Numbered from the stretch's first letter, positions 1-12,000 are shown. The stretch is DNA of 64,000 bases from Chryseobacterium sp. PMSZPI (GCF_002835665.1 NZ_PIZV01000033.1:1-64000); one strand, 5' to 3'. Translations and numbers: made by a program. Notes: generated from the sequence alone by a model not told the origin.

Positions 1-122
1 GGGAAATGTTTTAATTGTTCTAATAATACCATAGTATTGGTTTTAATGATTAATGTTTTGGGTGAATAAGCAAAATCACGACTTAGTCAATTTGCTTTTA
101 TCTTTTGTTTTTGTAAAAATAA

Positions 123-1577
<1,455 letters not shown>

Positions 1578-1591
1578 TTTTTAATAGTAAG

Positions 1592-1674
1592 CCTTACAGG
1601 TTTTGACCATCAGTAATGTTTACAAAATAACCAAAACTAATAACCAAACCTTATGGGTGTAAAAGCCTGTAAGG
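1592..1674 (+). ncRNA. Hairpin between rtcB and tRNA-like RNA
   Basis: CCTTACAGG (1592-1600) pairs perfectly with CCTGTAAGG (1666-1674). Inside it, ACCAT (1606-1610) can pair with ATGGGT (1653-1658). The loop is AT- and AC-rich. There is no U-tract directly behind it, so it is not an ordinary terminator; it may be a processing site or part of the downstream RNA. Seen by eye, not folded. Confidence 0.45.
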
Positions 1675-1700
1675 TTCATGAAAACTTTTTTCATACGGCA

Positions 1701-1812
1701 GGGGCAGTAGCTCAGATGGTAGAGCAACAAAGACTACTTTTCGCTTCAGGCAAATAAAGTTCCTATAAATCACCAGGTTTGTGGGTCACAGGTTCGAGTC
1801 CTGTCTGCTCCT
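1701..1812 (+). ncRNA. tRNA-like RNA with enlarged anticodon loop
   Basis: A full cloverleaf can be drawn. The acceptor stem is GGGGCAG (1701-1707) with CTGCTCC (1805-1811). The D stem is GCTC/GAGC (1710-1713, 1722-1725) with loop AGATGGTA. The anticodon stem is ACAAA/TTTGT (1727-1731, 1778-1782). The variable region is GGGTC, and the T arm is ACAGG-TTCGAGT-CCTGT (1788-1804). The anticodon loop is 46 nt (1732-1777) instead of 7. It contains a small hairpin, ACTTT/AAAGT (1736-1740, 1756-1760), and the motif AGTTCCTATAA that recurs three times downstream. No simple excision restores a loop with U33, so an elongator tRNA is unlikely. A tRNA-mimic sensor, decoy or RtcB substrate is my inference. 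Confidence 0.7.
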
Positions 1813-1823
1813 CAATACAATTT

Positions 1824-1987
1824 AAGGCAAAGAAAGTTCCTATAAGTTAGAAATACTTTCCGCCTTTTTACAACTCATAAGGCAAAAGGAGTTCCTATAT
1901 ATTTGGTCATTACTCCCCGCTTTATAAAACTATAGGTAAAAGGAGTTCCTATAACACTTCACTTTTAATGAACTTACTCCTCACTTA
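1824..1987 (+). ncRNA. Three covarying hairpins sharing loop motif
   Basis: Three two-part stems follow the tRNA-like RNA. Hairpin one has AAGGC (1824-1828) and GAAAGT (1832-1837) pairing with ACTTTC (1855-1860) and GCCTT (1862-1866). Hairpin two has AAGGC (1879-1883) and GGAGT (1888-1892) pairing with ACTCC (1912-1916) and GCTTT (1919-1923). Hairpin three has TAGGT (1933-1937) and GGAGT (1942-1946) pairing with ACTCC (1976-1980) and ACTTA (1983-1987). Stem bases change with compensation, the internal loop is A-rich, and the apical loop always begins TCCTATA. This pattern supports selection for RNA structure. The third hairpin ends 19 nt before the next gene's ATG. Confidence 0.65.
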
Positions 1988-2006
1988 TTTTTTTAAAATT
2001 AAAACA

Positions 2007-3761
2007 ATGAAAACATTACAATTATTCAATGCTGTACTGGCCAAAGAATCAAATGCAGAGCCATTTATTTCTAATGACGGTTTTATTATTGAACCTCATG
2101 CAGTTTGGGCTAAAAAAGAGATCATCTCCTATTATTCAAAAGAAAAACTGAATGGAAATGATTTGAATAAAACATTCCATAAATCCTGGAAAAAAATAAA
2201 GGATACTTCCAGATTTGATTTGTTTCTTGAGCAGATTCAACATTATATTTCAACCTATGGAAGTGATTTCCAGAGTGAGATCTATATTCCTCAAGAAGTA
2301 TTGAATGTTCCTGATACAAAGCTGATCTTTAAAATCATAAAAGCTTATACCATAGAAGAAATGCAGGAAAAATGTCTTTCCCTTCTGCAATCCGGAATCG
2401 CTTTGAAAGAAGAAACGATTGATAATTTGCTGCATATTCTTCATACGGAACTGGAATATGATTTTACAGGAAAAGAAAATATCAGAAATAAGGAAGCCAT
2501 TATAAAAATAGCGGATCGATACGATATTTACCCTGAAAATCCTGTTGAGTTTTTCCGTTATGTGATCTATAAGACCACCCAAACGACGCTATTAATCAAA
2601 AATGATGAATTGATTGGTTTAATCAAGCAAAGTAAATTCAACCCAACGTATCTGTTTGAAAGCTTTGGTATGGAAAAACTGGCAGAAATTTTCAACAGAT
2701 TTAAGCCGTTATTCCTTGCTTATAAAAACAGAGCTCCAAAAGCGATTAATAAGATCTCAAAGTTATCTAAGGTCAATCATAAGCCATTAGTTTCAAATCC
2801 ACTGAATAATGCTACCAATACATTGCTGGAAAACAGCGATTGGCATTGGCTGGAAAATGCGACACCGTTTGCATTATTTAAAGCATTATCAGCGTGTTAC
2901 TCAAGAATGTATGGCCAGGATACTTTTGTCTACAGAGTCAGAAACGGAAAATCATGGGTTAAAAAAGGTAAAGAAACTGATGTGAATCAATTCAACTATG
3001 AGTTTATCTTAGATTTTCTAAAGCTGAAGTATGAACATATTTCCGGAAAGAAGTTCTATTTCCCTGAGTATATAGAGTTTGCCCTTCCAACTTCTGAAAA
3101 AATGTTTGTTGGAAATATTCCTACCGGAACCCGTTTTTACGGTGATAGATTAGCCGTTGGTATCTATTGGGAAGATAAATGGGGTGCCCGTGACCTTGAC
3201 CTTTCAGGATTGAATATCGCGGGAAAAACAGGTTGGAATGCAGCTTATAATCATGCTGACGGACAATTGATGTATTCCGGAGATATGACCTCTGCTCCTA
3301 ACGGTGCTGTTGAATATCTTTATGCCAATAAAGGGCTGAGTACGCCAACACTTGTCATGAACAATGTTTTCAGCGGAGATGCCAACTGTGGATATAAAAT
3401 TGTCATCGGTAAAGGAGATAATATCTCTTATGACTATATGATGAATCCTAACCAACTCTTTGCAGAAACCAGATGTAATTCTGTGCAGAAGCAAATGATT
3501 CTGGGAATGTTGCTGCCAAAAAACGAAAAGCAATGTTTCGTACTGTTGAATTTCGGAGCGGGTCATTCTCATGTTTCAGGAAATACTGAAGTATCTATGA
3601 TGGCCACAAGTGCATTGTATCAGCAATGGTATGAAGCAATGTCCTTCAATGAACTGATTAAAGAACTTGGTGCAGAGATTACAACAGAAAAAGCGGAAGC
3701 TGATTTTGATTTCTCTCTGGAAAGCCTGGAAAAAGATAGCTTTATCAGAGTATTTAAATAA
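2007..3761 (+). CDS. Protein with C-terminal TerD-like domain
   Basis: This 584-aa protein has no signal peptide. Roughly residues 375-545 resemble TerD-fold proteins: LAVGIYWED, ARDLDLSG, WNAAYNHADG, MYSGDMTSAPNG and a following hydrophobic strand line up with the TerD pattern of GW-DLDAS-YNN-HxGDNxTG. Acidic residues of the Ca-binding type are partly kept. The first 370 residues are helical-looking and match no family I recognise. I start at the ATG at 2007, because an upstream in-frame ATG at 1968 lies inside the third RNA hairpin. TerD proteins occur in stress and phage-defence gene sets; here the partner is RtcB and a structured RNA. A role in binding that RNA is conjecture. Confidence 0.6.
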   Translation: MKTLQLFNAVLAKESNAEPFISNDGFIIEPHAVWAKKEIISYYSKEKLNGNDLNKTFHKSWKKIKDTSRFDLFLEQIQHYISTYGSDFQSEIYIPQEVLNVPDTKLIFKIIKAYTIEEMQEKCLSLLQSGIALKEETIDNLLHILHTELEYDFTGKENIRNKEAIIKIADRYDIYPENPVEFFRYVIYKTTQTTLLIKNDELIGLIKQSKFNPTYLFESFGMEKLAEIFNRFKPLFLAYKNRAPKAINKISKLSKVNHKPLVSNPLNNATNTLLENSDWHWLENATPFALFKALSACYSRMYGQDTFVYRVRNGKSWVKKGKETDVNQFNYEFILDFLKLKYEHISGKKFYFPEYIEFALPTSEKMFVGNIPTGTRFYGDRLAVGIYWEDKWGARDLDLSGLNIAGKTGWNAAYNHADGQLMYSGDMTSAPNGAVEYLYANKGLSTPTLVMNNVFSGDANCGYKIVIGKGDNISYDYMMNPNQLFAETRCNSVQKQMILGMLLPKNEKQCFVLLNFGAGHSHVSGNTEVSMMATSALYQQWYEAMSFNELIKELGAEITTEKAEADFDFSLESLEKDSFIRVFK

Positions 3762-3769
3762 ATATTTTC

Positions 3770-3804
3770 AAAAGCCATGTGATTTTGTCATTTGGCTTTT
3801 TTAT
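3770..3804 (+). terminator. Terminator of rtcB-RNA-TerD unit
   Basis: AAAAGCCA (3770-3777) pairs with TGGCTTTT (3793-3800), and a T run continues past the stem. It lies directly behind the TerD-like stop codon and closes the unit. Confidence 0.7.
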
Positions 3805-3891
3805 ACTTAGTCAATATCCTTTTGACCTTTTAAATATAGAAATAATGAAATAGATTCCTACCGGAAAGACAAAGTGTATGGATAGATCAAG

Positions 3892-4305
3892 CATAAACAT
3901 CTGTGTGATTTGTGGGAACATTTTTATTCCCACGGATTTCTCAGATTTCTCAGATTTTCAATCTCGCAGATAGCTCAGATTTTTTTAAGCATAAATATCT
4001 GTGCGATTTGTGTGATCTGTGGGAACATTTTTATTCCCACGGATTTCTCAGATTTCTCAGATTTTCACTCTCGCAGATAGCTCAGATTTTTTTAAGCATA
4101 AATATCTGTGCGATTTGTGTGATCTGTGGGAACATTTTTATTCCCACGGATTTCTCAGATTTCTCAGATTTTCACTCTCGCAGATAGCTCAGATTTTTTT
4201 AAGCATAAATATCTGTGCGATTTGTGTGATCTGTGGGAACATTTTTATTCCCACGGATTTCTCAGATTTTCACTCTCGCAGATTTTGCAGATAACGCAGA
4301 TTTAT
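3892..4305. repeat. Tandem 107-bp repeat, 3.7 copies
   Basis: Copies begin with GGGAACA at 3914, 4021, 4128 and 4235, exactly 107 bp apart. The second and third are almost identical; the last is shortened and diverges. Each holds the perfect small hairpin GTGGGAA/TTCCCAC and phrases built on CAGATTT and CGCAGAT. Stop-free frames of about 90 aa through the array are an artefact of repeat length. It fills most of the 562-bp gap between two convergent genes. A relative lies at 16795-16870. Confidence 0.9.
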
Positions 4306-4323
4306 TTTAAAATAAAGGGTTTA

Positions 4324-4878
4324 TTATACATTTACTTTTTTGATGGAAAAATAATCCTCTTTAACTTCAATAATGACTTTCTTTCCATAATCAATCTGAA
4401 TGCTGAACATATTTTCTAAAGGAAACTGTAGCACAGATTGTAGAATAAGACGAATTACACCCGCATGGGCAATAATCAGAACTTTTTCAACGTCTTTTTT
4501 AATAATCAGCTCATTCCAGAAGCTGAGGACACGGGTTTGCATTTCAAGGAGGCTTTCTCCGCCTGATGCTTTTACATGGATAAAATCTTCGTACCACGGA
4601 TTAATTTCTTCTTCCGGAATTTCTGTCCATTTCTTTAGCTCCCAGTTTCCGAAATTCATTTCCCGAAGTCTTTCATCGGTTGAATAATTCAATTTAAAAT
4701 GTTTTGCCAAAAGACAACAACGTTGTGCCGGGCTTGAAATCACTAAATCAAAATTTTCATCTAAATGTAAGCTATTAAAATCTTCCAGATACTCTTTTCT
4801 TAAAGGCATTTCCGCAAAACCATAGCACAAGTTTTCCGGATTTTCTACAGCTGTATGGCGGATCAGATGAATTTCCAT
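4324..4878 (-). CDS. cobC: Alpha-ribazole phosphatase-like histidine phosphatase
   Basis: The protein (184 aa) is of the phosphoglycerate-mutase-like histidine phosphatase fold. The catalytic LIRHT stands at residues 5-9 and the second histidine is in IIAHAGVIR. In cobalamin synthesis CobC removes the phosphate from alpha-ribazole-5'-phosphate or from cobalamin phosphate. The assignment rests on position: its start overlaps cobS by 16 bp and cobT lies immediately upstream. Histidine phosphatases are broad, so without this context the substrate would be open. Confidence 0.8.
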   Translation of the reverse strand: MEIHLIRHTAVENPENLCYGFAEMPLRKEYLEDFNSLHLDENFDLVISSPAQRCCLLAKHFKLNYSTDERLREMNFGNWELKKWTEIPEEEINPWYEDFIHVKASGGESLLEMQTRVLSFWNELIIKKDVEKVLIIAHAGVIRLILQSVLQFPLENMFSIQIDYGKKVIIEVKEDYFSIKKVNV

Positions 4879-5645
4879 ACGATTATTGTTCCTAAATAAA
4901 ATAAAACTTCACAAACCTGCTGTACAGAACCCAAACAATCTCCGGTATACCCGCCAATATGCTTTTTAAAATACCACCCCATACAGACTTTCCCCAAATA
5001 AGCCAAGGCAAAAGCAAAAATCAATCGCCAATCCGGCATTACCGCAAAAGCAATTAAAACACTAAGGAATCCTACTATTAAAGCTGTTGTGTCCAATGGC
5101 TTATTGGCTAAAGGTTTGGATTTACTGACATCAATATCCGTTACATACTGATGGGTATAGATCATTGTTCCCGAAATAAAACGGCTTGATGAATGAGCCA
5201 TAATAATAATCGCTAAAGACTTCATCAAATCAAGATTTCCAAGAGCCTGGAGACTGAAAAATTTCAATGCAAACAACAAAACAATTCCAATTGCTCCATA
5301 TGCTCCCACTCTGCTATCTTTCATAATGGTGAGGATTTTCTCCTTTCCATACCCACCTCCGAAACTGTCACAAATATCCGTAAAACCATCTTCATGAAAT
5401 GCTCCGGTTAATAGGACACTGGTGATCATCATCAGTACAATTCCTATTTCCAGGTTAAAAAGCTGAAAAGAAAGATATAAAACCATTGCATTAATCAATC
5501 CTACCAAGAGCCCAATCCATGCAAAATATTTTTGAGACTTATTCATAATCTCACTTGAATAGGGAATTTTAACCGGCACTGGAATTCTTGTAAAGAACAT
5601 CAGAGCTGTAGCAAAATAGATCAGTTCGTTTTTTACCGTTTTCAT
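4863..5645 (-). CDS. cobS: Adenosylcobinamide-GDP ribazoletransferase
   Basis: CobS (260 aa) is an integral membrane enzyme that joins adenosylcobinamide-GDP with alpha-ribazole (phosphate) to give cobalamin. The acidic signature FHEDGFTDICDSFGGG and the C-terminal GDCLGSVQQ are visible, with several hydrophobic segments between them. Its length is usual for the family. It starts directly after the cobT stop codon, with no gap, and overlaps cobC at its end, so the three genes form a tight operon read on the minus strand. Confidence 0.92.
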   Translation of the reverse strand: MKTVKNELIYFATALMFFTRIPVPVKIPYSSEIMNKSQKYFAWIGLLVGLINAMVLYLSFQLFNLEIGIVLMMITSVLLTGAFHEDGFTDICDSFGGGYGKEKILTIMKDSRVGAYGAIGIVLLFALKFFSLQALGNLDLMKSLAIIIMAHSSSRFISGTMIYTHQYVTDIDVSKSKPLANKPLDTTALIVGFLSVLIAFAVMPDWRLIFAFALAYLGKVCMGWYFKKHIGGYTGDCLGSVQQVCEVLFYLGTIIVWKFI

Positions 5646-6662
<1,017 letters not shown>

Positions 6663-6763
6663 TTATGTTAAATTGAGAAAGTGCAATATTAGTGAAATGA
6701 AGGGTATTTTGAGCAATTTTTGTCCGATGTATTAATGTAGGTGCTCTATTAAACTTCAAAATA

Positions 6764-6815
6764 TGAATGGTGAATTTTGCTTCGCAAATGAATCGTCAAT
6801 CTTGAGCGGAAGTAC
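6764..6815. repeat. Short palindromic intergenic repeat
   Basis: The stretch contains TTTTGCTTCGCAAA, a small perfect hairpin (TTTGC-TTC-GCAAA), flanked by similar GAAT phrases. It looks like a small dispersed palindromic repeat. No function can be read from it. Confidence 0.3.
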
Positions 6816-6845
6816 AAAAATCTTAAACTTTGAACTTTTTCCATC

Positions 6846-7647
<802 letters not shown>

Positions 7648-7746
7648 AAAATATAGAAATTGTTTACGTTAAATTCACAATATAGAAATGTGATAGATCG
7701 ACAATTTATCAATAACTTTAAGTTTCATTTCAAAAAATACCTGAAA

Positions 7747-10068
7747 ATGGATCACAAAATAAACTTTACACCGGTAGAACAATCATTTTTAAATACTATT
7801 TCAAGAAATAGCACAACAAATGTCCCTTATATTGCTGTGGACAACTTCCCCAATTTAGGGATGCTAACAGCATTCCGATTTTTGGAATGGGTATCAGAAA
7901 ACCCCAAAGGCGTGATCAGTCTTCCCACAGGAAAAACTCCGGAATATTTTATTTTCTGGACCCAACATATTCTTGAAAACTGGGATCAGGAAGAAATCCT
8001 TGCACTTAGAAAAAAACATCATTTGTTATTAGAGGCTAAGCCTTCATTGGCAGAACTTCATTTCGTTCAAATCGATGAATTCTATCCTATAAAGTCATCT
8101 CAGGCTAATAGCTTTTATCATTATGTCAACAAATATTATATTGAAGGATTAGGATTAAAAAGAGAAAATGCATTGCTGATCAATTGTGATGAAATTCCCT
8201 TAGCAAATGGGAAGCATTTTGCAGACGTCTTTCCCAACAATAAGGTTAACCTGGAACTTAGATACCGAGAACCGGAGAATCCTTTAGAAAAATTGCAAAA
8301 GGAATCCATTTTTTTGATTGATAACTGGTGCTCGGAATATGAACAAAAAATTCGTCAGCTTGGAGGAATTGGTTTTTTCCTTGGAGGAATTGGTCCGGAT
8401 GGACATATTGCTTTTAACATTAAAGGTTCTGATCCTTATTCAACAACACGTTTAACTGCCACTAATTTTGAAACCCAGGCTGTTGCTGCTGGTGACCTTG
8501 GAGGGATTGAAATTTCCAGAGAACGACTTGTCATTACCATAGGATTGGAAACAATCACGTATAATAAAAATGCCACAGCCATTATTTTCGCTGCAGGAGA
8601 GGCAAAAGCTCCCATGATTAAAAATGCATTGGAACTTCCTCCGTCCAACCTATATCCTGCCTCTGTACTGTCTTCTCTTGAAAACGGAAGATTTTATTTG
8701 ACGCTGGGTGCTGCCAGTATGTTGAATGATTTTATTGACGATTATTACCATTCCGGAACCTGGTCCCAGGAAAAAACTGATAAAGCAGTTATGCTATTGA
8801 CTCAGAAACTCAATAAATATGCTGAGCATCTTAGCCTGGAAGACCTCCAATCAGATCAGTATACCCGATTGATTCCCAACCTTAATGAGAATACCGTAGA
8901 ATCTGTAATCACTTCTATTAAAAACAAAATAAAGAAAGGAACCGAGTTACTCAGTCATGAGGTTTTTTATCATACAGGACCGCATCACGATGATATTTCT
9001 TTAGGCCTTTTACCTTATATTCATTATCAATCCCGTAATGAGACCAATGAATCTCATTACTCTGTTCTTACCTCCGGTTTTACTGCAGTAACGAATAATT
9101 TTTTAATAGAAATCCTCAGTAATACTCTTTCTTTCATAGAAAAAGGAGAAATTGAAATGCTCAACTATCCGGATTTTTTTGATGTAGGCTATAAAAATAA
9201 GAAAGACAAAGATGTCTATCATTATCTTATCAATATCGCTTCTGAAAATGCTGACGAAAGATCCAGAGCCGTCTCCCACAGAATGGCAAGAAATATCATA
9301 GAATTGTGGAACTTGAAAACAATCCAGGAGCTAAAAACAAAGATTAGTGATATCATTTCTGTAATCAATGCCAGTTATGACGGGCAAAATCCTGAACCCA
9401 AGATCCAAACCTTAAAAGGAATGATCCGTGAGTATGAAGAGGAATTGGTATGGGCACATTTTGGGGTGAGAACCAAAAACATTCATCATTTAAGACTAGG
9501 CTTTTATACAGGAGCTATTTTTACAGAAAAACCCAATAGAGAAAGGGATGTCATTCCTATTTTACAACAATTGAGAACCATTAATCCTACGGTAATAAGT
9601 TTAGCATTCGATCCTGAAGGAAGTGGTCCAGATACCCATTATAAAGTGCTGCAAGCCATTGCAGCCGCTGTAAGGGAATGGGGTAAGGAAAAAGATCTTT
9701 CCCAACTTAAAATATGGGGCTACAGAAATGTCTGGTATCAGTTTCATGCCGCTGATATCACTCATATTTTCCCGGTATCCCTCAATGGAATGAGTACAAT
9801 GGATGAAAGTTTTACCAACAGCTATCTAAGCCAGGTAAATGCTTCTTTCCCGAGCTACAGATATAATGGAAAATTTAGCCATCTTTCCATACAAACCTGG
9901 GTTGAACAGCTTCAGGCAGCCCAATTGATATTAGGAAAACCTTATTTCTATGATAATGACAGCCCACGTCTCCGGGCAACACACGGATTGCTTTTCTTTA
10001 AAGAAATGAATGTGGAAGAATTCTTACAATCGGCTCGTGAGCTTGAGCAATCAACAGAAGGAGTATAA
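7747..10068 (+). CDS. NagB-like deaminase fused to LmbE-like domain
   Basis: The N-terminal half resembles glucosamine-6-phosphate deaminase/isomerase: SLPTGKTPEYF, QIDEFYP and GGIGPDGHIAFN match the NagB motifs. From about residue 405 a PIG-L/LmbE-type deacetylase domain follows, with PHHDDISLG corresponding to the metal-binding PxDD signature. Such two-domain proteins (about 770 aa) are common in Bacteroidetes and presumably act on amino sugars, though the substrate is not proven by sequence. I choose the ATG at 7747; the frame is open from 7660 but the extension is low-complexity. It lies between two RlaP-type genes on the same strand, probably cotranscribed. Confidence 0.85.
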   Translation: MDHKINFTPVEQSFLNTISRNSTTNVPYIAVDNFPNLGMLTAFRFLEWVSENPKGVISLPTGKTPEYFIFWTQHILENWDQEEILALRKKHHLLLEAKPSLAELHFVQIDEFYPIKSSQANSFYHYVNKYYIEGLGLKRENALLINCDEIPLANGKHFADVFPNNKVNLELRYREPENPLEKLQKESIFLIDNWCSEYEQKIRQLGGIGFFLGGIGPDGHIAFNIKGSDPYSTTRLTATNFETQAVAAGDLGGIEISRERLVITIGLETITYNKNATAIIFAAGEAKAPMIKNALELPPSNLYPASVLSSLENGRFYLTLGAASMLNDFIDDYYHSGTWSQEKTDKAVMLLTQKLNKYAEHLSLEDLQSDQYTRLIPNLNENTVESVITSIKNKIKKGTELLSHEVFYHTGPHHDDISLGLLPYIHYQSRNETNESHYSVLTSGFTAVTNNFLIEILSNTLSFIEKGEIEMLNYPDFFDVGYKNKKDKDVYHYLINIASENADERSRAVSHRMARNIIELWNLKTIQELKTKISDIISVINASYDGQNPEPKIQTLKGMIREYEEELVWAHFGVRTKNIHHLRLGFYTGAIFTEKPNRERDVIPILQQLRTINPTVISLAFDPEGSGPDTHYKVLQAIAAAVREWGKEKDLSQLKIWGYRNVWYQFHAADITHIFPVSLNGMSTMDESFTNSYLSQVNASFPSYRYNGKFSHLSIQTWVEQLQAAQLILGKPYFYDNDSPRLRATHGLLFFKEMNVEEFLQSARELEQSTEGV

Positions 10069-10122
10069 TAAAAATTAAATACTGTAGAAACAAGTTAAAA
10101 TATGCTTAGTTTCAAATAATAA

Positions 10123-11202
10123 ATGACCATCCAAGACCTCAAAAATAAAAATCTCATCCTCTTTGAAGCCATCTCCGGAAGCCGTGCTTTTGGACTGGCT
10201 ACGGAAACTTCTGATACGGACATCCGTGGAATATATTACTTACCGAAAGATAACTTCTTCGGACTAAATTATATTCCACAGATTTCCAATGAAACCAATG
10301 ATATTATCTATTATGAAATCGGAAGATTTGTAGAACTCCTACAGAAAAACAATCCCAATATCCTTGAAGTTTTAGCAAGTCCGGAAGATTGTATACTGTA
10401 CAAACATCCGTTGATAGACCTGCTGAAACCTGAAGACTTTATCTCTAAACTTTGTAAAGACACTTTTGCAGGCTATGCGATTTCACAGATCAAAAAGGCC
10501 AAAGGACTTAATAAAAAGATTTTAAATCCTATTGAAAAGGAAAGAAAATCAATCCTGAACTTTTGCTTTATCCTCGAAGGACAAAGTTCCGTTCCATTGA
10601 GAAAATGGCTTTCTGAATCCGGAAAAAATCAGGAAAAATGCGGATTGGCAGCTATTGATCATACAAAGGGAATGTTTGCTTTATTCTATGATGAATCAGG
10701 TACACTAGAATATAAAGGTATTATGCATCATGACGAAGCCAATCAGGTTTCCGTGTCATCTGTTCCTAAAAACGAAAAACCTATCGCCTATCTGTTTTGC
10801 AATCTGGATGCCTATTCCACCTATTGTAAAGAATATCGGGAATACTGGAAATGGGTTTCTGAACGCAACGAAGACCGTTACAATGTTAATCAAAAACATG
10901 GTCAGAATTATGACAGTAAGAATATGATGCATACCATTCGACTTTTACAATCGTGTGAAGCTATTTTTAAAACAAATACGCTTAAAATCCGTGTGGAAAA
11001 CCGAAATGAATTATTGGATATTAAAGCAGGAAACCGGCCTTATGAAACCGTCATGAAAAAAGCGGAGGACCTAATACAATCTGTTGAGTGTCATCATTCC
11101 GAATCCACTCTCCCCGATTACCCTGATTTAGAAAAAACAACAAGGCTCTTAATTAGTATAAGGGAAAAATTGTACGATAGAATTATTGATAATACCCCTT
11201 AA
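10123..11202 (+). CDS. RlaP-type nucleotidyltransferase, copy 2
   Basis: The 359-aa protein carries the same nucleotidyltransferase signature near its N terminus: ISGSRAFGL at about residues 17-25, then SDTDIRGIYYLP. It is about 110 aa longer than copy 1 and diverges strongly after the catalytic core, so the two are not recent duplicates. The C-terminal 200 residues are helical and lack a domain I recognise. It follows the NagB-LmbE fusion by 54 bp and has no operator of its own. Family knowledge links RlaP to RtcB-type RNA repair, where it may add or repair nucleotides at RNA ends; this is inference here. Confidence 0.78.
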   Translation: MTIQDLKNKNLILFEAISGSRAFGLATETSDTDIRGIYYLPKDNFFGLNYIPQISNETNDIIYYEIGRFVELLQKNNPNILEVLASPEDCILYKHPLIDLLKPEDFISKLCKDTFAGYAISQIKKAKGLNKKILNPIEKERKSILNFCFILEGQSSVPLRKWLSESGKNQEKCGLAAIDHTKGMFALFYDESGTLEYKGIMHHDEANQVSVSSVPKNEKPIAYLFCNLDAYSTYCKEYREYWKWVSERNEDRYNVNQKHGQNYDSKNMMHTIRLLQSCEAIFKTNTLKIRVENRNELLDIKAGNRPYETVMKKAEDLIQSVECHHSESTLPDYPDLEKTTRLLISIREKLYDRIIDNTP

Positions 11203-11223
11203 TAAATTTCTTATTTATTTTTT

Positions 11224-11346
11224 TAAACCATTAAGGATGATTAAGGGGAAATATCTTCTGATATTTATTAAACATACTGCCTCAAATTCAAATTTATTTG
11301 AAACTTAACTTCCCTTACCATCTTAACTTTCCTTAATGGTTTAATT
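11224..11346. repeat. Inverted-repeat element with ATTAAGG motifs
   Basis: The left arm AAACCATTAAGGATGATTAA and the right arm ending TTCCTTAATGGTTTAA are inverted copies at the ends of a 120-bp AT-rich stretch. The arms hold repeated TTAAG/CTTAA phrases. It could be a small non-autonomous element or a large bidirectional terminator between the converging genes. Confidence 0.5.
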
Positions 11347-11485
11347 TTCATTCTTACTATAGAGTATTTTATGTTTTATACAAGAGAAGAACATTAGAGA
11401 CTGGAAACTTGAGCATTAAATTTTTAAGATTAAATTCAAAATACAGGGTAAATTGTAGAAATCTTTTTCCTCCAAACTTCATTAC

Positions 11486-11830
11486 CTACTTCTTCTTAGA
11501 AGCCTTCGCTACTTTATTATAATCCAGGCAAATTTTAATCCAATATTCAAAGTCTGAAGGTTTTTGAAATCCAATAGGCTCTACATAACAATATTCCTTT
11601 AATTGCTTTCCTCTCATGATCATGGGAAGAAATCCTATTTTTTCGGCCACTTCTTCTTCCTTTTCCGGATTATAACGGCACATCAGGTTATCATGACTGA
11701 TATTAATACACATTTTTTCATTCACTAAAAATGCCAATCCGCCAAACATTTTCTTTTCTTCAACCTTAATATCAGGAACCTTTGAAAGCCGTTCCCGAAC
11801 TTTGTCCGCTAATTCAATATTGTAAGCCAT
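11486..11830 (-). CDS. TfoX/Sxy N-terminal domain protein
   Basis: This 114-aa protein consists of the TfoX N-terminal domain alone: VRERLSKVPDIKVEEKKMFGGLAF is the family hallmark region, with MFGG at about residues 28-31. In gamma-proteobacteria, full-length TfoX/Sxy controls competence; stand-alone short forms in Bacteroidetes have no proven role. The lysine-rich tail (KASKKK) may bind nucleic acid. It is a single gene, transcribed away from the pnp promoter region, with no obvious partners. Confidence 0.85.
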   Translation of the reverse strand: MAYNIELADKVRERLSKVPDIKVEEKKMFGGLAFLVNEKMCINISHDNLMCRYNPEKEEEVAEKIGFLPMIMRGKQLKEYCYVEPIGFQKPSDFEYWIKICLDYNKVAKASKKK

Positions 11831-12000
11831 GATCTTAGGTTTTATTCTTTAAAATTAATTAAAAAACAATAATTCATTGCAATCATCTTTCAGAGATTTG
11901 TTCAATCTATTTCGAAGTCAGATATCGTCAAGAAGAGTTTATATAATCTCTCGTTGATTTTGCAAATTATACAAATATCCTGAAAAATTTTCACGATCAT

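Noticed and set aside
1701..1812. Ordinary tRNA with a group I intron
   Set aside because: The insert of about 39 nt is far too short for a group I intron and has none of its conserved elements.
1748..1960. CRISPR-like array suggested by the four spaced repeats
   Set aside because: The repeats are not identical, they pair with nearby bases to form hairpins, one sits inside a tRNA-like fold and no cas gene is near.
1968..2006. N-terminal 13-residue extension of the TerD-like protein
   Set aside because: These bases form the 3' half of the third RNA hairpin; the ATG at 2007 gives a normal start.
3912..4419. Three overlapping plus-strand ORFs of 91-97 aa
   Set aside because: They run through the 107-bp tandem repeat, share the same sequence shifted by one unit, and have no coding signature.
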